Of a stretch of 64,000 bases of DNA, positions 26,459 to 35,494 are shown piece by piece (positions within the stretch are counted from its first letter, which is position 1; each line of letters starts with the position of its first letter). This DNA is from Ulvibacter antarcticus (GTDB lineage: Bacteria > Bacteroidota > Bacteroidia > Flavobacteriales > Flavobacteriaceae). Below the pieces are notes generated by a model, which worked only from the letters and a program-made list of their open reading frames with translations, had not been told where the DNA came from and did no database searches. The stretch is taken from positions 806,001 to 870,000 of the forward strand of contig NZ_REFC01000012.1 in NCBI RefSeq assembly GCF_003688405.1, read 5' to 3'. Made by a program: the position numbers and the translations under genes.

Positions 26459-27055
26459 ATGCTAAAAAAATCGGATAAAACCACAAAATTTATTATTGAG
26501 AAAGCTGCCCCTATTTTTAGTAAAAAGGGATATACCGCAACCTCCATGGCAGACATTACTCAAGCTACTGGTCTTACCAAAGGTGCGATTTATGGGAATT
26601 TTGTGAACAAGGAAGCAATTGCTATTGCGGCATTTCAAAAAAATGTAAACGATCTTCTTGTGCGAATTACTAAGCATCAGGAAAAAGGAAAAACATTCTT
26701 GGATAAATTATACCTCATCACAGATTTTTATCGTCAATATGAAGATTACAGTAGATCTTTAGGGGGTTGTCCTATTTTAAATATAGGTGTTGATTCGAGT
26801 CATCAGGACACTGAATTGTTATCGCAAGTGCAATTCGTTATTAACAAGACCCAACAGAATATTGTACGACTTATAGAAAAGGCAATTGAAGACGGAACAG
26901 TAAAACAAGAAACAGATCCTCAACAATTTGCCAAAATGATGTACACTAGAATACAAGGGGCGATTTTTATGTCTCAAACAATGGGAGATAAATCCTATTT
27001 AATCGAAGCAACTAACGAACTTGATGAGGTCATCACCAACAAACTAAAAAATTAA
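26459..27055 (+). CDS. TetR/AcrR family transcriptional regulator
   Basis: 198 aa. N-terminal helix-turn-helix: TTKFIIEKAAPIFSKKGYTA, then SMADITQATGLTKGAIYGNF and NKEAIAIAAF. The ligand-binding part contains GGCPILNIGVDSSH and belongs to the type whose ligands are often acyl or aromatic compounds. The start at 26459 (MLKKSDKTTKF) follows a -7 element by 7 bp; an upstream in-frame ATG at 26429 lies before the element and is rejected. Palindromes of form ATACC-N4-GGTAT flank the gene. It is probably co-regulated with the thioesterase downstream and the divergent secreted protein. Confidence 0.92.
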   Translation: MLKKSDKTTKFIIEKAAPIFSKKGYTATSMADITQATGLTKGAIYGNFVNKEAIAIAAFQKNVNDLLVRITKHQEKGKTFLDKLYLITDFYRQYEDYSRSLGGCPILNIGVDSSHQDTELLSQVQFVINKTQQNIVRLIEKAIEDGTVKQETDPQQFAKMMYTRIQGAIFMSQTMGDKSYLIEATNELDEVITNKLKN

Positions 27056-27056
27056 T

Positions 27057-27070
27057 ATACCAAATGGTAT
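27057..27070. promoter_or_regulatory. ATACC-AAAT-GGTAT palindrome (putative TetR operator)
   Basis: ATACCAAATGGTAT, the same arms and spacer length as the site upstream of tetR, located directly after the tetR stop codon and 13 bp before the thioesterase ATG. It could give the thioesterase its own control point. Confidence 0.6.
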
Positions 27071-27083
27071 TAAAAAATATTAC

Positions 27084-27569
27084 ATGAACAATTTACCTAA
27101 AGTGTTAGAGAGTAAGACTAAGATTCGTTTTCAAGACTGTGATCCATTTAATCATTTGAACAATGTCGCATATTTAAACTATCTAATTAATGCGAGAGAA
27201 GATCAGGTGAATGACAACTATGGTATTGATATTTATGAAATGGCCCGTAAACAGGGTAAAAGCTGGGTGGTAGGAAGCAATCAGATTGCCTATCTAAAAC
27301 CTGCATTCCTTATGGAAGAAGTGGTTATACAAACACAACTACTAAAATTTAATGAAACAGAGTTACTAGTTGAATTGAAAATGCTCAACGCCGACAAAAC
27401 AGAAGTGAAAGCCATTATGTGGAGCACCTATGTTCATTTCAATCTATTAAAACAAAAAAGAGAAATTCATACGGAAGATCTAACGACCTTATATAATGAA
27501 GTAGTTGTCCCGGTAGACACGACTATCTTTGAAAATAGAGTAGCTTCCTTCAAGAAACAAAAAGTGTAA
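27084..27569 (+). CDS. Acyl-CoA thioesterase, 4HBT hotdog family
   Basis: 161 aa. The opening TKIRFQDCDPFNHLNNVAYLNY is the 4-hydroxybenzoyl-CoA thioesterase pattern, with the catalytic Asp in the DxDxxxHxNN block (DCDPFNHLNN). It hydrolyses acyl-CoA thioesters of unknown chain. It lies 28 bp behind tetR with a palindrome in the gap, so it is probably the metabolic target of the regulator. The two are likely co-transcribed up to a strong terminator right after the stop. Confidence 0.88.
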   Translation: MNNLPKVLESKTKIRFQDCDPFNHLNNVAYLNYLINAREDQVNDNYGIDIYEMARKQGKSWVVGSNQIAYLKPAFLMEEVVIQTQLLKFNETELLVELKMLNADKTEVKAIMWSTYVHFNLLKQKREIHTEDLTTLYNEVVVPVDTTIFENRVASFKKQKV

Positions 27570-27575
27570 ATAAAA

Positions 27576-27608
27576 AATCCCCCAACAATTGTTGGGGGAT
27601 TCCTTTTT
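27576..27608 (+). terminator. Rho-independent terminator of the tetR-thioesterase unit
   Basis: Perfect 26-bp palindrome with arms AATCCCCCAAC / GTTGGGGGATT and centre AATT, followed by CCTTTTT. It begins 6 bp after the thioesterase stop. Confidence 0.95.
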
Positions 27609-27633
27609 CATAGCAACTTATAGTTGACACTGT

Positions 27634-27819
27634 TTACCAGCGATCTATTTCATCTTTAAGTTGTTCCTTGGTCTTTCCTGTACTTTCTTGAAGTTTACCC
27701 AACATCTCGTCGAACTTACCTTCAGCAAAGACGGTATCATTATCGGTGACTTTACCATATTTTTGCTTAAACTCACCTTTAATTTGTTTCCATTTTCCTT
27801 CTAATTGATCTGAATTCAT
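27634..27819 (-). CDS. CsbD family stress protein
   Basis: 61 aa. The start MNSDQLEGKWKQIKGEFKQK and the C-terminal KTKEQLKDEIDRW match the CsbD family. In other bacteria these small, highly charged proteins are induced by general stress; their biochemical role is unknown. The start at 27819 is preferred: the open frame continues 19 residues upstream, but those do not resemble the family. It is convergent with the thioesterase gene. Confidence 0.88.
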   Translation of the reverse strand: MNSDQLEGKWKQIKGEFKQKYGKVTDNDTVFAEGKFDEMLGKLQESTGKTKEQLKDEIDRW

Positions 27820-27956
27820 AGCTTTTGTTTTTTTAGTATTAATGTATATCTCAAAATTAAGCCATAGAATAGCCAATCAGTTATAACAAAACATTAAAAA
27901 AGGAGTACAATTTGTTATTGTTTTGTAAAAGTTTCTTAAAGTATGTTATAAACAAG

Positions 27957-27992
27957 AAAAACTCTTCCTTTAAATATAAAAGAAGAGTTTTT
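27957..27992. terminator. Orphan terminator-like hairpin
   Basis: Perfect 11-bp stem AAAAACTCTTC / GAAGAGTTTTT with a 14-nt loop, in a spacer with no recognised gene upstream of it on either strand. It could end an unannotated small RNA. If read on the plus strand, the transcript would begin somewhere in 27820-27940, perhaps divergently from the csbD-type gene. Confidence 0.6.
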
Positions 27993-28121
27993 CAATCAAT
28001 AACAAACAAACAAATTCAGTTTTTCAATCCTCACAATCAACAAACTGCTTATAATAAATACGTAATATTTTGGAGTTTGGTTTTATCAATTCGTATTTTT
28101 ATCCTCTAAATTATTCAATCC

Positions 28122-28649
28122 GTGCAAAAAATCCTTCTATCCGCGCTCATAGTCTTGCTTTTCAGCAGTTGTAAAGAGAATAAAAAAGAGATAGCCACTT
28201 CTACAGTTAACGAAGTATCTACTACCTATTATCTCATCAGACATGCAGAAAAAGATCGAAGTGACTCAACCAATCAAAATCCTGAGCTAAATGCGCAAGG
28301 AATAGAAAGAGCGCAGAATTGGGCCGCCTATTTTGAAGATAAAAAAATAGACCAGATTTATGCCACCGATTATAAAAGGACTATGCAAACAGCTGCATAT
28401 ACAGCAGCAAGCAAAAACCTGATGATACAGTCTTATGATCCATCAAACCTATATACTGATGATTTTAAAACGGAAACTAAAGGGCACGACGTACTCATTG
28501 TAGGCCATAGTAATACTACTCCTCAATTTGTGAATGCAATTATTGGAGAGAAAAAATATCCGGATATAGACGATTCTGAAAACGGGATGTTATTTATGGT
28601 AACTGTTACCGGAAATGACAAAAATGTGCAGATTTTTACGGTTGACTAG
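28122..28649 (+). CDS. Histidine phosphatase superfamily lipoprotein
   Basis: 175 aa, GTG start. Leader ILLSALIVLLFSSC ends at a lipobox. The mature domain is the phosphoglycerate-mutase/SixA fold: YYLIRHAEKDR (RHG-type box with the phospho-acceptor His), YATDYKRTMQTA and LIVGHSNTTPQFV (second catalytic His). It probably acts as a periplasmic phosphatase on small substrates. The 3' end overlaps the convergent DUF6503 gene by 14 bp. Confidence 0.88.
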   Translation: MQKILLSALIVLLFSSCKENKKEIATSTVNEVSTTYYLIRHAEKDRSDSTNQNPELNAQGIERAQNWAAYFEDKKIDQIYATDYKRTMQTAAYTAASKNLMIQSYDPSNLYTDDFKTETKGHDVLIVGHSNTTPQFVNAIIGEKKYPDIDDSENGMLFMVTVTGNDKNVQIFTVD

Positions 28650-29400
28650 TCCCAGTTAAAGTAACTTTAACTTCTTCACTTTCAATTTTCGATAACAATG
28701 TAAGTTGACCGGCTTCAAACAAAGATGTAAGCTCGGTAAGTTTAGTGTCAATAGAATCTGGTTTATAATTATTGTAATCGACAAATCGAATCCCATTTAC
28801 CTTCCTTTCATTATAAGCTTCTCTAAATCTTATACCTCCTCCATTGGTAAAATATTTATAAGCCAGGTAATCTACCGTATAATTTGTCTTGTGAATCCAA
28901 TAAACAAAAGAATCATCGAAATCCACTCCTCCACCTTCTTCCGAAAAAGTCACTCCAATTACATAATAGTCTTTCGCTTTTATAGTAGTTTCTCCAATTA
29001 ACTCCTTCATTACGGCAGGAGCATTCAAACCATAAGGCAGCTGTACAAAATAGTGCACAGAATTCACAGCTTCCTCATAACGTGTTCTCATCGAGTCTGC
29101 TACCACATACTCGCTGCCGTTAATCAATCGTGTAAATCCGTTGTTGGTTAGTTTGTCATGTATCACATTCGTCGAGTCTTTAAACATTCGTTCTAAACTA
29201 TACTCCCCTCCATTTAGTTCACTTTTATACTGTTTGTCCCTAAACTTAAATTCGACAATGCGTTGATCACATTGTGTACCACAAACATTCGATATTGCCT
29301 TATCCACTATAGATTGTGCCGTAACAACAGGTTCTTTCTCTTTACAACTAACTATTAAAATCAGGCAAATTAATATTGTATATAGTTTCATTCGATTCAT
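28636..29400 (-). CDS. DUF6503 family lipoprotein
   Basis: 254 aa. Leader ILICLILIVSC ends at a lipobox. The mature sequence starts AQSIVDKAISNVCGTQ and includes VEFKFRDKQYKSEL and YWIHKTNYTVDYLAYKY, which fit the DUF6503 family, an outer-membrane-lipoprotein-carrier-like beta fold (LolA/LppX type). Substrate is unknown. A TACTTTTG -7 element is 6 bp from the 29400 ATG; MKLYT at 29391 is an equally good start. It overlaps the convergent phosphatase gene by 14 bp. Confidence 0.8.
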   Translation of the reverse strand: MNRMKLYTILICLILIVSCKEKEPVVTAQSIVDKAISNVCGTQCDQRIVEFKFRDKQYKSELNGGEYSLERMFKDSTNVIHDKLTNNGFTRLINGSEYVVADSMRTRYEEAVNSVHYFVQLPYGLNAPAVMKELIGETTIKAKDYYVIGVTFSEEGGGVDFDDSFVYWIHKTNYTVDYLAYKYFTNGGGIRFREAYNERKVNGIRFVDYNNYKPDSIDTKLTELTSLFEAGQLTLLSKIESEEVKVTLTGTSQP

Positions 29401-29406
29401 TTTTTA

Positions 29407-29414
29407 CAAAAGTA
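29407..29414 (-). promoter_or_regulatory. -7 element of the DUF6503 gene
   Basis: Plus-strand CAAAAGTA, minus-strand TACTTTTG, a full TAnnTTTG match 6 bp before the 29400 start. It implies a leaderless or nearly leaderless transcript. Confidence 0.55.
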
Positions 29415-29527
29415 CGTTCTAAGTCAATATTTGACATTAAAACTTACGTTATAATTTTATGTTATTTCCCTTCAGAAGAAAAAAATAGTCAAACTTAATA
29501 ATCTTTCTAATTCATAAATAGAAATAC

Positions 29528-29535
29528 TACTTTTG
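29528..29535 (+). promoter_or_regulatory. -7 element of smpB
   Basis: TACTTTTG, a full TAnnTTTG match with only 4 bp between it and the smpB ATG. The transcript probably starts at or inside the start codon. Confidence 0.6.
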
Positions 29536-29539
29536 TGCA

Positions 29540-30004
29540 ATGGCACTTCAGAAAAACGTAAAAATAAAAAACCGCAAGGCACGCTTCGAATATGAGATCC
29601 TCGATACTTATTCGGCAGGAATTGTTTTAGCAGGAACCGAAATAAAAGCCATTCGTGAAGGACAGGCATCAATCGCCGAAAGTTTCTGTGAATTTCACAA
29701 CAGTGAATTGTTTGTAATTAATATGACTGTTCAGGAATATTCGCATGCTACTCATTTTAATCACAACCCAAAAAACGAACGCAAGCTATTATTAAATCGA
29801 AGTGAACTTAAAAAGTTAGAAAAAGAAGTAAAAAACTCCGGACTAACTATAATCCCACTACTTCTTTACACCAATGACAAAGGCATAGCAAAATTGCAAA
29901 TTGCACTTTGCAAGGGAAAAAAAGAATACGACAAACGGGATACCATCAAGGATCGCGATAATAAACGAGACCTCAGCAGAATTAAAAAAGCATTTAATAA
30001 TTAA
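29540..30004 (+). CDS. smpB: SsrA-binding protein SmpB
   Basis: 154 aa. Binds tmRNA and delivers it to stalled ribosomes for trans-translation. Conserved elements are NRKARFEYEILDTYSAGIVL, GTEIKAIREGQASI, LLNRSELKKLEK and the lysine-rich C-terminal tail (YDKRDTIKDRDNKRDLSR) that enters the mRNA channel. Length is normal. A -7 element 4 bp upstream suggests a leaderless mRNA. The gene following, a DUF5686 barrel, starts 57 bp later and may have its own promoter. Confidence 0.97.
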   Translation: MALQKNVKIKNRKARFEYEILDTYSAGIVLAGTEIKAIREGQASIAESFCEFHNSELFVINMTVQEYSHATHFNHNPKNERKLLLNRSELKKLEKEVKNSGLTIIPLLLYTNDKGIAKLQIALCKGKKEYDKRDTIKDRDNKRDLSRIKKAFNN

Positions 30005-30061
30005 CTTTTTCTTGCAAAATTTCTTTCATTTTCGTTGTAGTTTCGTCTTAAGAAGCCTTTA

Positions 30062-32551
30062 ATGTCTATGATCAAAAAAATTATTTTGTTGTTATTCTGT
30101 ATTTACACCAGCCTCGCTTCGGCTCAAATTGTAGGTAAAGTAACAGACCTCGAGGGGAATCCATTACCTTATGTAAACATTTATTTAGAAAACACCTATG
30201 TTGGTACGACTACTAATGACGACGGGAATTTCGAATTATCCGTTACCAACGATGACAGTTATTCGGTGATTTTTCAGTTTTTAGGTTACAAGACCGTTTC
30301 TAAAAAAATCAACATTGTTTCATTTCCATATATCCTAAATGTCTCTATGACAGAGGAAAGTGTGAGCCTTGATGAGGTGATTATTTCTAACGATGAAGAT
30401 CCTGCCTATCGAATCATTCGTGAAACAATTGCCAGGCGCAAGCATAATCTCGAGAAGATTAGCGAGTATACTGCCGATTTCTATTCCAGAGGTTTGTGGA
30501 AGGTTGAAAATGCTCCCCTAAAAATCATGGGACGCGATCTTGGTGATTTAGAAGGCGCTCTGGATTCTACCCGCTCCGGAATTATTTATTTATCAGAAAG
30601 TATTTCGAAGCTTTCCTATCGGCAACCAGATGAATTTAATGAAAAGATCATCGCTAGCAAGGTGAGTGGAAATGACAATGGTTTCAGTTTTAATAGTGCA
30701 CAAGAAGCGAATTTTTCCTTCTACGAAAACACCATAGATCTTAATGCTCCAATAGTTTCTCCAATTGGCGCCTCTGCAATGAGCTATTACAACTACAAAT
30801 TGGATGGAATTTTTTATGAAGGCGATAAATTGATCAACAAGATTAAGGTGACTCCCAAACGACCTAAAGATAGGGTTTGGGAAGGATATATTTATATTGT
30901 AGAAGACGATTGGCAATTGTACGGTGTCGAAATTAAAACCAATGGTGCCGCTATTCAGGTTCCCTTTATAAAAGAACTGGTCTTTAAACAAAACTTTAAA
31001 TTCGACCCTAAATACAACTTTTGGGTTAAGATTTCACAGACGATCGATTTTGGATTTGGTTTTTTAGGTCTGAATGGCGACGGAAGGTTTATCGCAGTCT
31101 ATAGCAATTACGATTTTAAACCGAAATTCGAGAAGAGGCATTTTACTAATGAGGTACTTTCTTTTGAAGCTGAAGCAAACAAAAAAGACAGCATTTTTTG
31201 GAAAGGAACCAGACCTGTCCCTCTAACAAATGAAGAACTAACAGATTATATCAAGAAAGATAGTCTGCAGGTTTTACGACGCTCAAAACCCTATCTCGAT
31301 TCTCTTGATCAAAAATCGAATCAATTCGGATTGCTTGATCCTCTCACAGGCTATACCTATAAAAACAGTTTCAAGAAATGGCGTGTAAGCTACGATGGCC
31401 CACTAAAAGGGATTGCATTTTCTACTCTTCAAGGATGGAATAGTAGCGCCGGACTCTCCTTCTTTAGGTGGTTCGATGAGAATCAAACGCGATGGTTTTC
31501 ACTTCGTACCGATGCAACTTACGGAATTTCAGATGATCGACTGCGTTTCACCGGTCGGGCAACTTATAATTTTAATCGTAAAAATAACCTGCGTTTTTCC
31601 CTTGCTGGCGGTAGTAAAATAGAACAGTTTAATTCAACAGAACCTATTTCTCTACTTATAAACAGCATCGCTACCACTTTTTTTGAACGCAATTATTTAA
31701 AAGCATACGAACTTAATTTTGCCAGAATCTCCTATTTCCAGGAAGTGGTCAACGGAATTGAACTGCAAACCAGAGTAGGATATGAAAATAGGAAGCCATT
31801 GTTTAACGAAACAGATCAGATAATTGTTAAAAATAAAAATGTTTCCTATACGTCAAATAACCCTTTAGCGCCTTTAAATTTTAATTCTGCCGCTATAGAT
31901 GAGCACGATATAGTTAAGGTCGATCTTTCGACCAGAATTACCTTCGGACAAAAATATTTCTCGAATCCTGATATGAAATTCAATATTGGTAACGAGCGTT
32001 ATCCAAGGCTTACATTGGGTCTGGAAAGTGGTTTTGGCGCGTCCAATTCTAATTATAATTATTCGCAAGTTAAAGCTGCTTTAGATCAGGAATTGAGTCT
32101 TGGTAACAAAGGTAAATTCTATTACAATCTTAAAGGCGGGACGTTCTTCAATGCCGAGGACATTTCGTTTGCAGATTACCAGCATTTCAACGGGAACCAG
32201 ACTCGTGTGGGGACAAGTGTGAATTACACCAATGTATTCAACTTGCTGCCTTATTACGATCAAAGTACCAATAAAAGTTACTTTGAAGGCCATTTAGAGC
32301 ACGATTTTAAAGGCTGGATCCTCGGTAAGATTCCTGGAATAAATCAGTTGAATTTTAATCTCATCGCCGGTGCCCACCTTTTGAGTAGGGAAGATAATAA
32401 GCCTTATACCGAGTGGTCTGTTGGAATCGATAATCTAGGAATTGGGAAATACCGATTGCTACGTCTAGATTACGTTCGCTCCTATCACAATGGTGTGAGT
32501 GACGGCGCCTTTATCTTTGGATTAAAATTTCTTGATCTTTTAGGTTTATAA
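30062..32551 (+). CDS. DUF5686 outer-membrane barrel with CarboxypepD_reg-like plug
   Basis: 829 aa. Signal peptide ILLLFCIYTSLASAQ is followed by a carboxypeptidase-regulatory-like domain (VGKVTDLEGNPLPYVNIYLE, ending FLGYKTVSKKI) at about 22-105, a DUF5686 region from about 125 (DPAYRIIRETIARRKHN) and a long beta-barrel part in which aromatic-rich alternating strands continue to the C-terminus (GAFIFGLKFLDLLGL). Such proteins are TonB-receptor-like but lack a TonB-box plug; the role is unknown. A second Met at residue 3 is an alternative start. Confidence 0.88.
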   Translation: MSMIKKIILLLFCIYTSLASAQIVGKVTDLEGNPLPYVNIYLENTYVGTTTNDDGNFELSVTNDDSYSVIFQFLGYKTVSKKINIVSFPYILNVSMTEESVSLDEVIISNDEDPAYRIIRETIARRKHNLEKISEYTADFYSRGLWKVENAPLKIMGRDLGDLEGALDSTRSGIIYLSESISKLSYRQPDEFNEKIIASKVSGNDNGFSFNSAQEANFSFYENTIDLNAPIVSPIGASAMSYYNYKLDGIFYEGDKLINKIKVTPKRPKDRVWEGYIYIVEDDWQLYGVEIKTNGAAIQVPFIKELVFKQNFKFDPKYNFWVKISQTIDFGFGFLGLNGDGRFIAVYSNYDFKPKFEKRHFTNEVLSFEAEANKKDSIFWKGTRPVPLTNEELTDYIKKDSLQVLRRSKPYLDSLDQKSNQFGLLDPLTGYTYKNSFKKWRVSYDGPLKGIAFSTLQGWNSSAGLSFFRWFDENQTRWFSLRTDATYGISDDRLRFTGRATYNFNRKNNLRFSLAGGSKIEQFNSTEPISLLINSIATTFFERNYLKAYELNFARISYFQEVVNGIELQTRVGYENRKPLFNETDQIIVKNKNVSYTSNNPLAPLNFNSAAIDEHDIVKVDLSTRITFGQKYFSNPDMKFNIGNERYPRLTLGLESGFGASNSNYNYSQVKAALDQELSLGNKGKFYYNLKGGTFFNAEDISFADYQHFNGNQTRVGTSVNYTNVFNLLPYYDQSTNKSYFEGHLEHDFKGWILGKIPGINQLNFNLIAGAHLLSREDNKPYTEWSVGIDNLGIGKYRLLRLDYVRSYHNGVSDGAFIFGLKFLDLLGL

Positions 32552-33015
<464 letters not shown>

Positions 33016-33114
33016 ATTTTAGATCATAGATATGCTTAATAATCTCAAAATTTGACCAATTAGTATAGTGCAATTATATTGAGCTTATTAAGTATATCTA
33101 ACAAATAAGATATC

Positions 33115-33642
33115 ATGTTAAAAAGAGTTTTTGCGATTCTCCTTTTGTGCGTATTGTTTCCAGTAACAATCTATGCGCAATCGCAAAAAAATCTGAAAAA
33201 AATCAATGAGGTTTGGGCTAAATTCTATCAAGCATTCGATTCACTTGATTATACTTTGATGGCACAGATTCATTCAAAAGAACTCATTAGAATAGGCGGT
33301 GGTCAAAGCATACTGGATTATAACACCTACATCGAAAATTACAAACAGCAATTTCAGAATTCAAAAGAAAATAATACGACCAGTACAATCTCATTACGCT
33401 TTTTTGAACGAATAAGTAATGATTCGGTTGCGAGCGATAGAGGGATTTATAGATTAATAGTAAATAAAGACACTCAAGATGAGCAATCCCATTATGGGCA
33501 GTTTCATGTGATTTTCAAAAAAGAGGCTGGAGACTGGAAGATCACTATGGATTATGATGCTACAGAGGGAAACACTATCAACGAAGTAGATTACGAGAAA
33601 GCTGTTCCTATAAATGATTTTAGACCTTTTATGGAAAAGTAA
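33115..33642 (+). CDS. Secreted NTF2/DUF4440-like protein
   Basis: 175 aa with a signal peptide ending VTIYAQ. The mature protein begins SQKNLKKINEVWAKFYQAFD and continues YTLMAQIHSKELIRIGGGQS, the opening helices of DUF4440/SnoaL-type domains, and closes QFHVIFKKEAGDWKITMDYD. These folds bind small ligands or act as isomerases and hydrolases; no catalytic residue can be assigned. The export signal indicates a periplasmic location. It is distinct from the NTF2-like lipoprotein at 14.8 kb. Confidence 0.75.
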   Translation: MLKRVFAILLLCVLFPVTIYAQSQKNLKKINEVWAKFYQAFDSLDYTLMAQIHSKELIRIGGGQSILDYNTYIENYKQQFQNSKENNTTSTISLRFFERISNDSVASDRGIYRLIVNKDTQDEQSHYGQFHVIFKKEAGDWKITMDYDATEGNTINEVDYEKAVPINDFRPFMEK

Positions 33643-33718
33643 CTTCCTTCGAAACTCTTAATAAACAATTTTTGAAGATATTAAACGACAAATCATATTA
33701 AAAGATTTGAAAGAAATG

Positions 33719-35419
33719 CTACCAGCTTCCACCGCCACCGCCACCAAATCCACCACCTGAAGAGCCGCCGCCTCCAGACGATCCGCTGCTGGAAGGAGAA
33801 CTTACCATTGTTGATCGAGCCGAACTCATTGAACTGCTAAATGAATTAGAAAAATTATTCATATTTAAAGAACTGTTTGCAGAGTTACTATACCACTTTG
33901 GAGGTGTTATATCCAAAGCAGCAAACTTCGACGCCCAATTTTCAAATAACCCAAAAGCTAACGCATAACTCATTGTGCTCTCAAAATACCTTGGATTTTC
34001 TGCTAGTAACATTTTTAGTTTATTCTCTTCCGCGACTTTTACAAAACGCTTAAATCCTTTTAATTGGGAGAAAATTCGATTGCCTTTTTCATTTTTTTTA
34101 ATCATATATCTATTAAAAATCATCAAAATGAGACAACTTGCTAAAAGTGCAATTACTCCAATAAAGCTCCATAAGTAGAGCATCGGAACAAAAAGCGCAG
34201 CACATATTAAAATTAGAACTACATACGAAAAGCCTTTTACTTTTCTGGATCTTGCGTTATAATAGACTTGTGCATCCTTCTTCAGCATTGCTTTTGCACT
34301 TATCATGGAAGTGTAGAATGTATTGCGAAGACTACTAATAAGAACTTCTGTTTTAGTCTTCCCTGTATAATTTCCGAAGAGTCCTGAAAAAATCTTTTTT
34401 TCGTATGGATTTGCTGTGTCCGGCAACGGTTTTAATCGAATAAGTTTTGTATCATTTGAGCCAAACCAAGCTTTTTTAGGAATATCCTCAACAATCAATA
34501 ACCCTTGTGAACCCCAGTAAGGAATTAAGGAAATCAGATCGGAGGTATCCTCTTTGTCATTGATTAAGAATCCCGCCATAGCAGGATCCATGTCATTAGG
34601 CGGAAAATATTCGGTAGCAGCTACAACCTCATCATCCTTGCCGTAACTGCGCCAGACTAAGAAGTAAGTTATAAAAAGTGCTGCAATAATTAGTGTCCAT
34701 CCATACTTTGTCCAAAATGGCCATAGTGGAACAATTTCTTTAACAGACCCTAAGGGCAAGTTTAGCAATACGGTAACGCTTTGACCTGTGTAGGAAAAAA
34801 AGAACTGGTCACTTTTTCCAACAATCTTGCCTCCTTCTTGACTCACATCAAAATGTGTGCTCACTGTGTCAGTTCCAGTAATTCCAGAATACACAAAAAT
34901 AGAATCGGGCGAAACTTCTATTCCATCTGGCAGGTGAATCTCAAAATCAATCTGTCTAAATAGTGTATACCATCCGTGAGGTTTTAAATTCCAGTAAAAA
35001 CGAATATTTGATTCCTCAAACAGAAAAGCATTTTCGACCCTATATCGAATTTCATAATGCTGTGGTCCTTGAATATATACATCAGGATCTCCAATTTTTA
35101 CGTTGAAGTATCCGCCAAGTCTTTGAGATAAACGTGATGAGGCGTCAAACATATAATCGGGCACATCGACATGAGAAATCTCTATTTTTCTTTTTTCTTT
35201 TTTCCCTTCAGAAGTAATCAAATCATAGTTCGTTTGGATATCTCTATAAATCCCATGTTTGGGAAGACTGAAATTCAAATCATACTTTTCTACAACATCA
35301 AAATAACCCTCTTTATGAATGTAAACTTCAATCTTACAATAGGTCACTGTAAAATCTTGCGCACTTGCTTCCGAAGTAAATAAAAACAGCAAAAAAATAA
35401 TACATATTCGTTTCATCAT
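33719..35419 (-). CDS. DUF2207 membrane protein
   Basis: 566 aa. A signal peptide (FLLFLFTSEASAQ) precedes an extracytoplasmic domain of about 210 residues with VYIHKEGYFDVVEKYDLNF and GIYRDIQTNYDL, typical of DUF2207. One membrane helix follows at about 230 (WTLIIAALFITYFLVW), then a cytoplasmic region and two further helices near 400-430. The extreme C-terminus is a Gly/Ser tail (SSGGGFGGGGGGSW), also typical. DUF2207 genes often lie beside lemA, as here (75 bp gap). They are probably co-transcribed; function unknown. Confidence 0.88.
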   Translation of the reverse strand: MMKRICIIFLLFLFTSEASAQDFTVTYCKIEVYIHKEGYFDVVEKYDLNFSLPKHGIYRDIQTNYDLITSEGKKEKRKIEISHVDVPDYMFDASSRLSQRLGGYFNVKIGDPDVYIQGPQHYEIRYRVENAFLFEESNIRFYWNLKPHGWYTLFRQIDFEIHLPDGIEVSPDSIFVYSGITGTDTVSTHFDVSQEGGKIVGKSDQFFFSYTGQSVTVLLNLPLGSVKEIVPLWPFWTKYGWTLIIAALFITYFLVWRSYGKDDEVVAATEYFPPNDMDPAMAGFLINDKEDTSDLISLIPYWGSQGLLIVEDIPKKAWFGSNDTKLIRLKPLPDTANPYEKKIFSGLFGNYTGKTKTEVLISSLRNTFYTSMISAKAMLKKDAQVYYNARSRKVKGFSYVVLILICAALFVPMLYLWSFIGVIALLASCLILMIFNRYMIKKNEKGNRIFSQLKGFKRFVKVAEENKLKMLLAENPRYFESTMSYALAFGLFENWASKFAALDITPPKWYSNSANSSLNMNNFSNSFSSSMSSARSTMVSSPSSSGSSGGGGSSGGGFGGGGGGSW

Positions 35420-35494
35420 TTAGGTAATTTGATTGCAATTGAATAAAACATCTTCAAAATAAAAAACATTCACATGATTCTAAATTTTCAACTC

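Noticed and set aside
25573-26556. Longer start (26556) for the T9SS thioredoxin-fold protein
   Set aside because: The extra 63 residues overlap the tetR start and operator region and would bury the signal peptide.
27912-28109. 65-residue open frame between the csbD-type and phosphatase genes
   Set aside because: It passes through the orphan hairpin, has random-looking Lys/Asn/Phe-rich composition and no homology that I recognise.
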